The translations under genes were made by a program, and so were the position numbers. A stretch of DNA of 42,676 nucleotides from Gemmatimonadaceae bacterium (GTDB lineage: Bacteria; Gemmatimonadota; Gemmatimonadetes; Gemmatimonadales; Gemmatimonadaceae), in contig JALHNZ010000029.1 of the NCBI GenBank assembly GCA_022843265.1, positions 1 to 42,676 of the forward strand, written 5' to 3'. Below, piece after piece: positions 8,870 through 17,587 of the stretch (its first letter is position 1; each line of letters begins with the position of its first letter). Under the pieces are notes generated by a model that saw only the letters and a program-made list of their open reading frames with translations, did not search any database and was not told the origin of the DNA.

Positions 8870-9535
8870 ATGACCGTTGTCCGGCCTTCTTTTGTGCGTC
8901 CGCTCGCCACGCTTTTGTTGGCGACATCACTTGTTGCCTGTGGCGACGATGGTGTCTCGCCTGGTAATGAGAACAACGGCACGCTACAACTTCGCTTGAG
9001 TCAGTCTTCAAGTGCGGCGAGCGTGTCGCCTGCCATTCAGGTGGCGCAGGGCAACGTGTTGCGTAGCAATATTTCGGAAGTTCGTGTTTCCCTGACCGAA
9101 GTTTCCGCACTTCGGGTGGGAGCAAACGAAAATGACGAATCGTCATGGGTGCGGTTCCCGATTGTGCCAGCCGCTTCGCTTGACTTGATGAATCTGCCGA
9201 CCACCGCGCAGACGCCGCTGGTGCTACCCATTGGTGATCTGCCCGCGGGCACGTATCAGAATCTTCGACTGCATGTGACGAACCCGACGATCACCTTCTC
9301 GCAGCAGGTAGAAGTGGGTCAGCGCACATGGGCCGCGGGTCAGGCGCATCCCCTGCGCATCCCAGGCTCTGACGCAACCGCCATCAAGATTCCCACGGCG
9401 AGTTTTGTCGTCCTGAACAATGACGCGAGTGAAATTGATCTCGTGCTGCAGGTAGGCACGACGGTGCAGACGATTGCTGCGACGCCGAACTTTATTCTGA
9501 TGGCGCCCGTCCTGCTGGCGAACAATCGCCGGTAA
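8870..9535 (+). CDS. DUF4382-like lipoprotein
   Basis: 221 residues. GGAG at 8861-8864, five bases before ATG 8870, fixes the start. The N-terminus is a lipoprotein signal with lipobox LVAC, cysteine at about residue 24, followed by GDDG. The body begins NGTLQLRLSQ and continues with SEVRVSLTEVSAL, SLDLMNLPT and LPAGTYQNLRLHV. These match the general plan of DUF4382 proteins: a beta-sandwich with a linear part on lipid-anchored surface proteins. The role of the family is unknown. It is separated by about 120 bases from the Lrp gene and is probably transcribed independently. An open frame reaches back to 8747, but the extension has no signal peptide. Confidence 0.8.
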   Translation: MTVVRPSFVRPLATLLLATSLVACGDDGVSPGNENNGTLQLRLSQSSSAASVSPAIQVAQGNVLRSNISEVRVSLTEVSALRVGANENDESSWVRFPIVPAASLDLMNLPTTAQTPLVLPIGDLPAGTYQNLRLHVTNPTITFSQQVEVGQRTWAAGQAHPLRIPGSDATAIKIPTASFVVLNNDASEIDLVLQVGTTVQTIAATPNFILMAPVLLANNRR

Positions 9536-9581
9536 TCGGTAACTCGAAGGCACTCAGCGTCGCGTGGCGCGACTTGTAGCG

Positions 9582-10565
9582 TTAGCCGTGGCTTGCGATC
9601 AGTCGCGCAAGTTCAGCCAGTGTACGCGGCGCTGACCCTTCGGCCTTGTTGTTCGCGATCACGATCATCTGTTTGCCATCGGCGATCAGCGCCTGCAACA
9701 GCTCCGCAACCTCCGCGCGACGCGTAATGTCGGGCGCAACGAGCTGATCGAACGGCGCGTATTCTTCACGCGCCGTTTCGTACTGTTGATCTGTCCGTAG
9801 CATCCATCGCACCGCCACCGGCCCAGCCGCGCGTACCGCATCGCCAAGCAACTGCCACTGCTCGAGCACGCTCGGCATACGCGGATGTACCGTGTAACAG
9901 TGCGTCGCGCCGCCGTCGCGCAGCGCCTGTGCGTATTCCGGCGAGAGCTGCGAACTGTCCCGAATCTCCACCGCGTACGGCACATGGCGCGGCAGCTCGC
10001 TCAGAAAACGATACAGCTGTTCAGCAAATGCTGCGGCATGCTTGGGCGGGAGCGCCAGTGGTGGAAACTGAAAGAGCAGTACGCCGAGCTTGTCTCTCAA
10101 CCCGTCCACAGCTGGGGCAATCACCCGCTCCGTTGCGTACGCGCTGTCGAGAAAGACCGGTCTGTCTGTTGTTTCGCCAATCGCGCGTTGCCGATCCGTA
10201 GTAGTGATTGCGGCATGCGCCTTGACCAGAAAGCGAAAATCATCCGGCACATCGGCCGCGTAGGCGGCGAACTCTGACGCGGCAATCGGCGCGTAAAATG
10301 TGCGATCGAGTCCCACCGCACGAAAGAGCGGATGCTGCGCGTACGCGTTGAGCCCATCGTGCGAAAGCCGGGTCGCCGTTTCACGTGCGGCGTAAACCAA
10401 GCCCCGCCACCCGGGAAACGCCCAGCTTGATGTACCGAGCCTGAGCACCGACGGAAGCTGGCTCCCAAGCAACGTCAGCTCGACATCGACCACGGCAGGC
10501 GCCACACGTGCAGCACCCGGCTCGGCAAAGAGATCAACCTGTTGCGCTCGCGTACGCTTGACCAC
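9582..10565 (-). CDS. DUF72 domain protein
   Basis: About 327 residues from a GTG at 10565, eight bases after the stop codon of the upstream methyltransferase gene. The DUF72 core opens with LRLGTSSWAFPGWRGLVY and continues with DDFRFLVKAHAAIT, LGVLLFQFPP, PYAVEIRDSSQL and a C-terminal IVIANNKAEGSAPRTLAEL. These are landmarks of this TIM-barrel-like family (YecE-like), whose activity is unknown. The first roughly 30 residues, before the core, contain no recognised motif. The frame is open further upstream into the methyltransferase gene, but overlap makes that unlikely. Last gene of a leftward three-gene operon. Confidence 0.85.
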   Translation of the reverse strand: MVKRTRAQQVDLFAEPGAARVAPAVVDVELTLLGSQLPSVLRLGTSSWAFPGWRGLVYAARETATRLSHDGLNAYAQHPLFRAVGLDRTFYAPIAASEFAAYAADVPDDFRFLVKAHAAITTTDRQRAIGETTDRPVFLDSAYATERVIAPAVDGLRDKLGVLLFQFPPLALPPKHAAAFAEQLYRFLSELPRHVPYAVEIRDSSQLSPEYAQALRDGGATHCYTVHPRMPSVLEQWQLLGDAVRAAGPVAVRWMLRTDQQYETAREEYAPFDQLVAPDITRRAEVAELLQALIADGKQMIVIANNKAEGSAPRTLAELARLIASHG

Positions 10566-10573
10566 GCCTGACT

Positions 10574-11422
10574 CTACCGCTTGACGCCAACCACCGACAC
10601 CATGGTCGGTGTGATCAGATACGCGGACGGATCGGCACTGCGCGCTTTCCAGACGGATTGGAAGTCGGCAGCATCTTGTGCGGTGATGAGCGACATCTGG
10701 ATGAGCGTGCTGAGATAGTTTGCGAAAAAACTCTCCGGCCACGCCCAGAGTGCGCTTCCCGGTCGAGCAATGCGAACTACCGGTTCCAGGTATTCAACAT
10801 CCAGCCCTGCGTCGTGCATGTAGTGCGGCAGCATGCGTCCCACAGCAAACGTGCCGCCACGAATGCGCACAGATTCCCCCGTCGCGTTGAGCACACGATC
10901 CACCACGTCACTTGCCGGCGCCATGGACAGCGCTTCGTAGTTCGCGTAGTCAAGCACAGCAAACCGGCCGCCGGGTGCCAGCACACGCGCCACTTCCTTG
11001 ACAACAGCGCCTGGATCCGGTGTGAAGCACAAGAGCCAGCGAGCGAAAACGCCATTGATGGAGGCATCAGGAAGGTCGAGCGCCGCGGCGTCGTTTTCCT
11101 GCCAGCGAACATTATGTAAATCGCGCGCCGCCACCAACGCTTCCAGCGCGCCAAGAAAACGTTTTGACATATCCACGGCCACAACGGATCCACTGCGACC
11201 TACGCGCTGCGCGAGATCTACCGTGGCGTAACCGGGACCACTGCCGAGATCGAGTAAACGATCGCCCGGCGCAAATCGCGCGGCCTCCCAGAGTTTGGCC
11301 GTTTGCTCGGCCCACACCTGATGTTGAAAGCCGAGTCGACGCAGCTCATCGTCGTGCGTACCCAGGACGTATTCGTTCTCGTCAGTCACCGTCGATTTTT
11401 CCAGTGAAGTGGTCGTCGTCAA
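10574..11422 (-). CDS. Class I SAM-dependent methyltransferase
   Basis: About 282 residues. Motif I is LLDLGSGPGYATVDLA (about residues 56-71), followed by an acidic motif II region SVVAVDMSKR and a motif with LDLPDASINGVFARWLLCF. These identify a Rossmann-fold methyltransferase resembling the UbiE/Methyltransf_11 group. The substrate cannot be read from sequence. The upstream-most start is a TTG at 11422, overlapping the MOSC gene stop by four bases (TTGA). A GTG at 11392 is an equally good alternative and would shorten the protein by 10 residues. Either way it is translationally coupled to the MOSC gene. Confidence 0.9.
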   Translation of the reverse strand: MTTTTSLEKSTVTDENEYVLGTHDDELRRLGFQHQVWAEQTAKLWEAARFAPGDRLLDLGSGPGYATVDLAQRVGRSGSVVAVDMSKRFLGALEALVAARDLHNVRWQENDAAALDLPDASINGVFARWLLCFTPDPGAVVKEVARVLAPGGRFAVLDYANYEALSMAPASDVVDRVLNATGESVRIRGGTFAVGRMLPHYMHDAGLDVEYLEPVVRIARPGSALWAWPESFFANYLSTLIQMSLITAQDAADFQSVWKARSADPSAYLITPTMVSVVGVKR

Positions 11423-11880
11423 ACCAGCGCGACGGCATCGCCCACGCGCACCATGCCCTCAGTCAGCACGCGGGCATACACGCGCGACGAGCCTGGATGT
11501 GTTTTCTGTGAAATGCGCCCGAACTTGTGGTCAGCGAATGCACGCTGAATGGTGCGACAGGGTACGGTGTAACTGACAATCTCGAGTACCACGCGTTCGC
11601 CAAGTAGAAGCTGCGTTCCGGGCACCACGAGCGTCCAGTCCAATCCAGCGGTTGTGATGTTTTCTCCAACACTGCCCGCCACAATCGGGTGGCCTTCGCG
11701 CTGCAGTGACTGGATCAGCTCATGTGGAAACAGGCACACGGCGCGATCGGGACCACCGTGATGCACACGATTCGACTGCCAGTCGCCGTTCAGTCCGGAG
11801 GTGCGAATCATCACTTCTGGCACGGCAAGCTTGGGCACACCACCGTTCGAACGCGATATCTGAAAAATGCTCGCCGTCAT
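11419..11880 (-). CDS. MOSC domain protein
   Basis: 153 residues covering one MOSC domain (molybdenum cofactor sulfurase C-terminal), similar in plan to YiiM. Landmarks: GDWQSNRVHHGGPDRAVCLF, SVGENITTAGLDW, the LLLGERVVLEI strand, and the conserved cysteine region YTVPCRTIQRAF. Stand-alone MOSC proteins are linked to moco-dependent enzymes or detoxification of N-hydroxylated bases; the precise role here is unknown. It is the first gene of the leftward operon with the methyltransferase and DUF72 genes. Its start lies about 20 bases beyond the terminator of the neighbouring peptidase gene, so its promoter must overlap that region. Confidence 0.9.
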   Translation of the reverse strand: MTASIFQISRSNGGVPKLAVPEVMIRTSGLNGDWQSNRVHHGGPDRAVCLFPHELIQSLQREGHPIVAGSVGENITTAGLDWTLVVPGTQLLLGERVVLEIVSYTVPCRTIQRAFADHKFGRISQKTHPGSSRVYARVLTEGMVRVGDAVALV

Positions 11881-11900
11881 TGCGCACGATTCATGGTTTC

Positions 11901-11937
11901 AAAACAAACGCCCCGGACACACAAGGTATCCGGGGCG
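11901..11937 (-). terminator. Rho-independent terminator of the M14 peptidase gene
   Basis: Nine-bp perfect inverted repeat, 11909-11917 with 11929-11937 (CGCCCCGGA arms), followed on the minus strand by a TTTGTTTT tract. It sits 31 bases past the stop of the peptidase gene. Confidence 0.85.
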
Positions 11938-11967
11938 CTCGTGTGACGGAATGCGACACCGTATCGA

Positions 11968-14900
11968 TTACTTGCCCGCGCCGAGGTCGTTCCAGTGCAT
12001 GATCGCGTTGAAGCCCATCATGAACGTGCCCTGCGTCTGCCAACGCCAGAACGGCCGTGTGGTGAACATCACCACGTGCCCTTCACCCAACTGCTGATTG
12101 ATGACGGTAGGCCGATTGGAGAGGTGCTCTCCGCCCTCAAGCACACCCGAGAGCAGCATGTCGCGGGGGCTGGCCGGGAACTGCACGATCACGCGCGGCG
12201 CCATGCCGGGCAGCGTCATCATGCCACCGCCACCCGCACCACCACCAAAGCCGCCGCCAGTGGCCGCGCGCGGTGCCGAACCAATGGCGCTCGCGGGCCA
12301 CTGCTGCGTGGGATTCCAACGCGAGTGTTCGACCCAGGTGGCCATGGGCGTCGTGTTCTGATACACGCTGCTACGACGCGCGGCTGCACCGATGCCACCG
12401 CCGCCCGCGGCCGCGCCAGACAACGCCGCCGAGCTTCCCGGACGGAACACATCGATGTCACTTACCGGCTTGGCTTCGGCCATCGCTGGTGCACCAGCGT
12501 CGAGCAGCGTACCGCCGCTAAAGTAGATCGGCAGCTGATTCACGTTGTAGCCGTAGACCACGGGGCTCTTCATGTCTGCGATGACGCCACGCAGCAGGGT
12601 GCCGCGGTTTACCAGCCCCGGTGCCGTGGTCGTGCGCAGGCCAGGTGTGAGGCTGTAGGTGGGGAAGATTGCGGAGGTGCCACCTTCCGTGATCAGCGTG
12701 CCACCCGCGCGCACAAACTCATGCAGCTTTTCGAGCCCATCGGTGCCCAAACCACCACGCACATCATTGGTGGAGTCGGGGTAGCCCAGGTCGGGATATT
12801 CTGCGGTCCGTTTGTACGGAATCGGTGCTCCTGTTGTTGGCGCACCCTGACCAACACTACCACCGTGCGGCCACAGAATCACATCAAAGCGCTGCTTAAG
12901 TGACGCGATCTTGCGCACTTCGTTTTCGCCGAAGTACGTGTATGGAATGTTGTAGTGATCAAGCGCCGCGCGCACCCATCCTTCGTCTTGCGTATTGGTC
13001 CAGCTATGGATGTACCCAATGCGCGGAATGTCGAGATCGTGCGACTTCACCGTAGGCACCGCGCTCACGGCCAATGCTGACAAACCAAGTTCACGCAGCA
13101 GTGGCTCAACGCGGGCGCGATTGGCGTTGCGAATAATGAACGCGCCCGGGCCAAAGGAGCGACCGCCCGCGGTAAATGAATCTTCCGCCGCCGTCATCGC
13201 TACGTCGGACAACCGGTAGCGCAAACGCACCAGATTATTATCGCCGGTGTGTTCCACAATGATCGTGTTGCCGGTTCCTGACACGCCACCCGCAGCGGTG
13301 ACATGGCCGGCGGCTTTGGTCATGGCCGAGGTGAAGAGTTTCTCGTTCTTCACTTCTTTCACGATGATGTTGCGCATCATCGGATACGTCCAGCCGGTGT
13401 CATCGTACGGCGATGGATTGGTCGTCGGATAGTTCTGCACCGCGAAATACATGTCGGCAATTGTGCGCAGCGGCTGGTCACCACGAATGATCCAGTCACC
13501 CTTCTTCACCGACACCGAGTCGAGCGTCACATCGGCATCTGCAATGTGAAACTCCAGGCCCTGATCCATGAGCTGATTCACGGCGTCGGCCGCGTTCTGC
13601 TTGGAGTGCTGCGATGCGGGAATGACCCAGCCCTTGAGGGGACCCAGCTTGCCGCGATTGATCGCGTTCTTGTTCTTGATCCAGTAGTTCTCGAGGAAGC
13701 GATCGCGCTCCTTGCCCATATTCCAGAGCGAGAGCAACAAGGCCGACTGCTGAATGTTGGTGTTCGCACGAGAACCCCAACGAATGTCATTCGGCGTCGG
13801 ATTCGGACGGAACCACTCGCGGCTCTGATTGTAGTTGGTGCCGCCAAGCACGCGCGTCAGCTCGGCTTCGTTGGCGCGCGTTGGCGCCGTGGGTGCACCG
13901 CCCCGCGCGTTCGCCGCAGTGCCGTTGCAGCCGCCACCAAAACTCTGCACTTCGTAAAAGCGACCGATCGCATTCACGGTGTGCATCATGAAGAACATGT
14001 AGTTCGGCACCCAGCCATCATAAAAGCCGTACGTCCACACGCCCGGCACGCCACGCTTCGTCATTTCCATGACTTCATTCTGCGCCATCCACCACCACTC
14101 ATTGATGGTGATGGGGTCAATCTGCTCGTTGTAGGGGCCCGTGCCGGTTGACACGTAGAGCAACGTGGCCTGCTCGTGCAGGTCGTGCATGACCACAGGA
14201 CGCCACTCGAGATTTGTGTTTCGAACGTGTTGCGTGAGCTTGAGGAACTGCCCCATGCCGTCGCGGTTGTTGTCGTGCGCGACGTACTTGCCCCAATACG
14301 GCGTGGGCAACGGCTGTCCCGTTTTCACGCGATAGCAGATGCCGTCAAGAATTTTTTCGCGACCGTCCACTTCGATCACCGGTGTAATCATGGTGATCAC
14401 GTTCTTGCGAATGCTCGCGATTTTTTCCGAGTCATCAACCACAAGACGGTACGCCATCTCCATCAGCATTTCGGGACCACCGGTTTCGGTGGAGTGCATG
14501 CCGCTGGTGATGTAGTACACCGGCTTCGCAGATTTCACGAGCTCCTGCGCGCGCGGTTCGCTCGTTTTGCGCGGATCCGCCAACTCCTGCATGTAGCCTT
14601 TGTACTTGTCGAGATTGGCGATCGTTTCTTCGTCGCTCACCACAAACGCGACCATGTCACGCCCTTCCTCCGACTTGCCCATCACCCAGAACTTCGCGCG
14701 TGTTGGCGCGGCCTTGGCCACCGCTTCGAGATAGCGGTGAATATCCTTGGCTTTCGTGAGATAGCCGGGCTGACCAATGACCCGTTCAATGCCGGGAAAC
14801 TTGAGCGGTGTTGGCACCACATCAGAGGCCGGCAAATAGTTCACCAGCTCGGTGCTGATGCGAGGATCGGTGAGAATTTCGCGAATCCGACGCGTGTACT

Positions 14901-15018
14901 CTTCGTCGATCTTCTGGGTGGACTGGGCTGCTGCCGTTGTGGCCGCAACGGCGGTCGCAACGAACAGCACGAGCGCCGATTCAGACAGGCGGCGCATCGA
15001 TCCGCTCAGGCGTGACAT
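11968..15018 (-). CDS. M14 family zinc carboxypeptidase-like protein
   Basis: 1016 residues with a signal peptide (cleavage near AAAQS, residue 32), so it acts in the periplasm or outside. The M14 domain occupies roughly residues 75-400. The zinc ligands appear as MHSTE (H175, E178), followed by NNRDG (about 250) and the HDLHE region (H278/H281). After the peptidase domain comes a second globular part (about 640-800) with IPRIGYIHSW, FDVILWPHGG and RAGGTLITEGG, which resembles a class I glutamine-amidotransferase/DJ-1-like domain. Two glycine-rich loops follow near residues 890-960. This long form is common in phyla such as Gemmatimonadota and Acidobacteriota. Start supported by AGGAG just upstream of ATG 15018. 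Probably degrades peptides for nutrition or modifies cell-wall peptides; the substrate is unknown. Confidence 0.9.
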   Translation of the reverse strand: MSRLSGSMRRLSESALVLFVATAVAATTAAAQSTQKIDEEYTRRIREILTDPRISTELVNYLPASDVVPTPLKFPGIERVIGQPGYLTKAKDIHRYLEAVAKAAPTRAKFWVMGKSEEGRDMVAFVVSDEETIANLDKYKGYMQELADPRKTSEPRAQELVKSAKPVYYITSGMHSTETGGPEMLMEMAYRLVVDDSEKIASIRKNVITMITPVIEVDGREKILDGICYRVKTGQPLPTPYWGKYVAHDNNRDGMGQFLKLTQHVRNTNLEWRPVVMHDLHEQATLLYVSTGTGPYNEQIDPITINEWWWMAQNEVMEMTKRGVPGVWTYGFYDGWVPNYMFFMMHTVNAIGRFYEVQSFGGGCNGTAANARGGAPTAPTRANEAELTRVLGGTNYNQSREWFRPNPTPNDIRWGSRANTNIQQSALLLSLWNMGKERDRFLENYWIKNKNAINRGKLGPLKGWVIPASQHSKQNAADAVNQLMDQGLEFHIADADVTLDSVSVKKGDWIIRGDQPLRTIADMYFAVQNYPTTNPSPYDDTGWTYPMMRNIIVKEVKNEKLFTSAMTKAAGHVTAAGGVSGTGNTIIVEHTGDNNLVRLRYRLSDVAMTAAEDSFTAGGRSFGPGAFIIRNANRARVEPLLRELGLSALAVSAVPTVKSHDLDIPRIGYIHSWTNTQDEGWVRAALDHYNIPYTYFGENEVRKIASLKQRFDVILWPHGGSVGQGAPTTGAPIPYKRTAEYPDLGYPDSTNDVRGGLGTDGLEKLHEFVRAGGTLITEGGTSAIFPTYSLTPGLRTTTAPGLVNRGTLLRGVIADMKSPVVYGYNVNQLPIYFSGGTLLDAGAPAMAEAKPVSDIDVFRPGSSAALSGAAAGGGGIGAAARRSSVYQNTTPMATWVEHSRWNPTQQWPASAIGSAPRAATGGGFGGGAGGGGMMTLPGMAPRVIVQFPASPRDMLLSGVLEGGEHLSNRPTVINQQLGEGHVVMFTTRPFWRWQTQGTFMMGFNAIMHWNDLGAGK

Positions 15019-15194
15019 CCTGACTCCTGGGAGGGTGGGAAGTGGCGCGGCTGCAGGCCACGCCGGTGGGGCGAACGTCGCACGTTATCGACGAGGGTTC
15101 AACCTCGCCATGGCGTGTACGGCAAAGCGCTTACGCTGTGTACGCGCCAGTCCACGCTGCCGCTGCAGGGTGCCGCTGCCCACCCGCGGATCCT

Positions 15195-16907
15195 TTACGG
15201 GGCCGCTAGTCGCTCCATGGCGCCCGCCAGAAACGCCGCGCGCCACGCGTCCAGCTCAGCCCTGGTCAGCCCCGTCTCCGTTATCAGGGTCTCCACCGTT
15301 TCGCCGCGCAGGAGACGCAGCACGAGCGTGCTCTTGGCCGCTGCGTCCAGCGGCTGTGGCCTGGATGCACTGGCCACCTTCCGTCGTTCCTCGATCGCGC
15401 GCATCACGAGCTCGACCAACTTGGCAACATAGTGCAGCGTCTCGCGATCAGGCACCGACGCCATTGTGCGACGGTCGCAGTACAGACATCCAATCACCGT
15501 CCCACTGACCACAATCGGGAACACGCCAAACTGGGCGATACCAGCGCCGAGTGTCCAGCGAAGCTCCACCAGGTTCATCGCTCGATCAATCGGCAGATAC
15601 AGCGCGCCGCGCTGGTCTAACACGGCGGTGATCGGGCCACCACGCGCGGTCATCGGAAAGTCGAACTTGGCCATCAAGGCTTCGACATCAGCGCCAAGCC
15701 CCGCGCGTGCCGTAAGGCGCGTTCGATCCGCATTCAACACGCACGCAATCGCCCGGTCAAACGGTGCGCCACGTAGCACGGCTTCGAGTGCCAGCAAGAG
15801 TACCGCGCCCACATCGCGTCCGGACGCCGGATCAACGCTTGCCGCAAGTTCCTGTGCCAGACGTGTGCGCAGCATGTTCCGACATTCCACATCATCGGCG
15901 TTGCTCACGGAAGCAGCCAATTCAACAGGAGGCGACTCGACACCCAACGCGTCGTGTGCCGCTTCGCTCAGCTGCTGCATACGCAGCGCATCAATCGAGA
16001 CATGCGCAGACAGGAACAGTTCGCGCGTTTCGGCCAGTGCAGCCTCCACGATCTCACGCGCCTGATCCTGCGTCAGCTTGAGCCGCGGTGCGTAGCGCTC
16101 CAGAACCTCAACCACCGATGCATTCGGATTTGCCCCCGCACCATCGCGACGGTACAACGCGTTCGTCAGATCATGACTGAATGATGTGATCGCGGATAGC
16201 GGCGACGACGCCGCCGTTGCGCGCGCTCGCATTCCTTCGGCCACCGATGCTGGCATCCCCCACTGACGGCACACTTCGACGCCCAGCTCCACGAACTGGA
16301 ACCCGAGCACCCGCGCACACGCGCGCGATTCTCCGTCAACGGCCGACGTGATGCGTTCGTGAATCTGCGCGTACTCGGCCGTTGCATGACACGCGACCAG
16401 AACCTCGCCAAGGTTGCGGAACATGCCGCACAGATGCGCCTCACCGGGATCAGCCACCCCAAGTTTGATCGCTGTCTCACGCGCGTGATTGGCCGTGAGC
16501 AACGACAGGAGCATGAGCTCGCGCAGCCCTGCTGATCGCCCCTGGTAGTTCTCAAACAACAGCAGTCCCGTTGCCAGTTCACGAACGGTACGGGCGCCGA
16601 GCAACATCATGGCGTGCGTGGCACTTTGCACCGGCCGACCGCTGCGTCGATAGTGCACGCTATTGGCTGTGCGCACCACACTCACCGTGAGACTGTATTC
16701 CCGCAGCACCACATTGGCGAGGCGCTGGAGCGAACTCGCGTCGTCATCAAGCGCAGAGATCGCATCAATGATCTGTCGTGACAGCGCGGGCAGATCACTG
16801 CCTTCAAGAATGCGGGACAAAAACGCGCGAACCGCGACGTCACTGTCGTCGGCGTTCAGCGGGCTTGGCGGCGTATGAAATTTTTCGGCGGGCGTGGCGG
16901 AAGACAT
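15195..16907 (-). CDS. HDOD-GAF signalling protein with HTH-like tail
   Basis: 570 residues. The HDOD domain (about 30-245) is recognisable from LPALSRQIIDAIS, VVRTANSVHYR and MMLLGARTVRELATGLL. HDOD is an HD-like domain usually lacking phosphodiesterase activity and common in signalling and motility proteins. A middle helical region leads to a GAF-like domain (about 345-505) with GAPFDRAIACVLN, ALYLPIDRAMN and GVFPIVVSGTVIGCLYCDR. The last ~45 residues (VLRLLRGETVETLITETG, then LTRAELDAWRAAFL, about 528-560) resemble the helix-turn-helix segment of transposase-type proteins rather than anything usual in HDOD proteins. No membrane segment or signal peptide, so cytoplasmic. It is transcribed alone, with the peptidase gene beginning 176 bases downstream. 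I see nothing but a presumed promoter in that gap. Confidence 0.88.
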   Translation of the reverse strand: MSSATPAEKFHTPPSPLNADDSDVAVRAFLSRILEGSDLPALSRQIIDAISALDDDASSLQRLANVVLREYSLTVSVVRTANSVHYRRSGRPVQSATHAMMLLGARTVRELATGLLLFENYQGRSAGLRELMLLSLLTANHARETAIKLGVADPGEAHLCGMFRNLGEVLVACHATAEYAQIHERITSAVDGESRACARVLGFQFVELGVEVCRQWGMPASVAEGMRARATAASSPLSAITSFSHDLTNALYRRDGAGANPNASVVEVLERYAPRLKLTQDQAREIVEAALAETRELFLSAHVSIDALRMQQLSEAAHDALGVESPPVELAASVSNADDVECRNMLRTRLAQELAASVDPASGRDVGAVLLLALEAVLRGAPFDRAIACVLNADRTRLTARAGLGADVEALMAKFDFPMTARGGPITAVLDQRGALYLPIDRAMNLVELRWTLGAGIAQFGVFPIVVSGTVIGCLYCDRRTMASVPDRETLHYVAKLVELVMRAIEERRKVASASRPQPLDAAAKSTLVLRLLRGETVETLITETGLTRAELDAWRAAFLAGAMERLAAP

Positions 16908-16961
16908 TGATCCACGGATGAGGTGTCCGTGGGAGTTTCGGCCGTGAACCCGGCAACTTTA

Positions 16962-16999
16962 CAAAAAACAGCCGGCGCGAGATCGTCTCGCGCCGGCTG
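16962..16999 (-). terminator. Rho-independent terminator of the small secreted protein gene
   Basis: Fourteen-bp perfect inverted repeat (16969-16982 with 16986-16999) with a 3-base loop, followed on the minus strand by TTTTTTGT. It lies 25 bases beyond the stop of the gene at 17024-17410. Confidence 0.9.
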
Positions 17000-17023
17000 C
17001 CGTCCTGCAGGTGTCGCCGTTGC

Positions 17024-17410
17024 TTACTTCGCGCGAGCCGCCGTGAACGGCATGTTGCCCATACCCGACACATCCATCGAGCCGGACATGTTGTCCTTGT
17101 CCTTCAGCAGCGCGGACGCCGAAATGCTCAGCGCCTGTCCGCCCATATCGAGCGTGAATACAAAGTTGACCGTATCACCCTTGACGGCGCCCTTGAGCGG
17201 AGCCGTGCCAAGTTCCGACTGCAGCGAGCCGGAGAGTGAATCACCCTTCTGCTGAACAATCAGGGTGGACGTCACGGACTGGTCCGGCGTCTGCACGCTC
17301 ACGTTCCAGGTACCACTGAGATCGGCAATGAAACGGTCGGCGGCAGAGCTGAAGGCCGACAGCGAAAGCAGCACGGCAGCGGCTGAAATAAAGGCGCGGG
17401 TCTTGGACAT
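17024..17410 (-). CDS. Small secreted protein, paralogue of the 6406-6792 protein
   Basis: 128 residues starting MSKTRAFISAAAVLL, with a signal peptide ending near SSAAD. The mature part mirrors the other copy block by block: DLSGTWNVSV, LIVQQKGDSLSGSLQS, LKGAVKGDTVNFVFTL, LLKDKDNMSGSMDVSGMGN and PFTAARAK. Shared features are the GTW/GKW opening, two GD.L.G turns, the VKGD turn, the KDKDN/DKDN loop and a basic C-terminus. It has its own terminator and appears monocistronic. The frame is open upstream to 17581, but the ATG at 17410 gives the signal peptide. No named domain is recognised. An extracytoplasmic beta-rich protein is all I can claim. Confidence 0.85.
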   Translation of the reverse strand: MSKTRAFISAAAVLLSLSAFSSAADRFIADLSGTWNVSVQTPDQSVTSTLIVQQKGDSLSGSLQSELGTAPLKGAVKGDTVNFVFTLDMGGQALSISASALLKDKDNMSGSMDVSGMGNMPFTAARAK

Positions 17411-17587
17411 TGGTCGTAGTCTCGATGCGAAGTTGAGAGGCGGGACTCCTCCGGGAGCACCGGAATCCCTAAAAGTGCACAGACACGCCGTTCGGGAGCA
17501 ATAGCCGACACGCCACTCGTCCCTGAAAAGCGCCTCGGCCTTGTACCCGGCTGTGCCGCGATGGGTCGCCCTCGGGGGCACCAGTCG

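Noticed and set aside
9559-9573. GTCGCG/CGCGAC hairpin between the convergent DUF4382-like and DUF72 genes
   Set aside because: The stem is only six pairs and no T tract follows on either strand, so it is not called a terminator.
13303-14151. Long open frames antisense to the M14 peptidase, the fusion gene (28963-29937) and other genes
   Set aside because: They lie wholly inside genes with clear family motifs, have unusual Arg/His-rich composition, and lack domains or ribosome-binding sites. They are by-products of GC-rich codon use.
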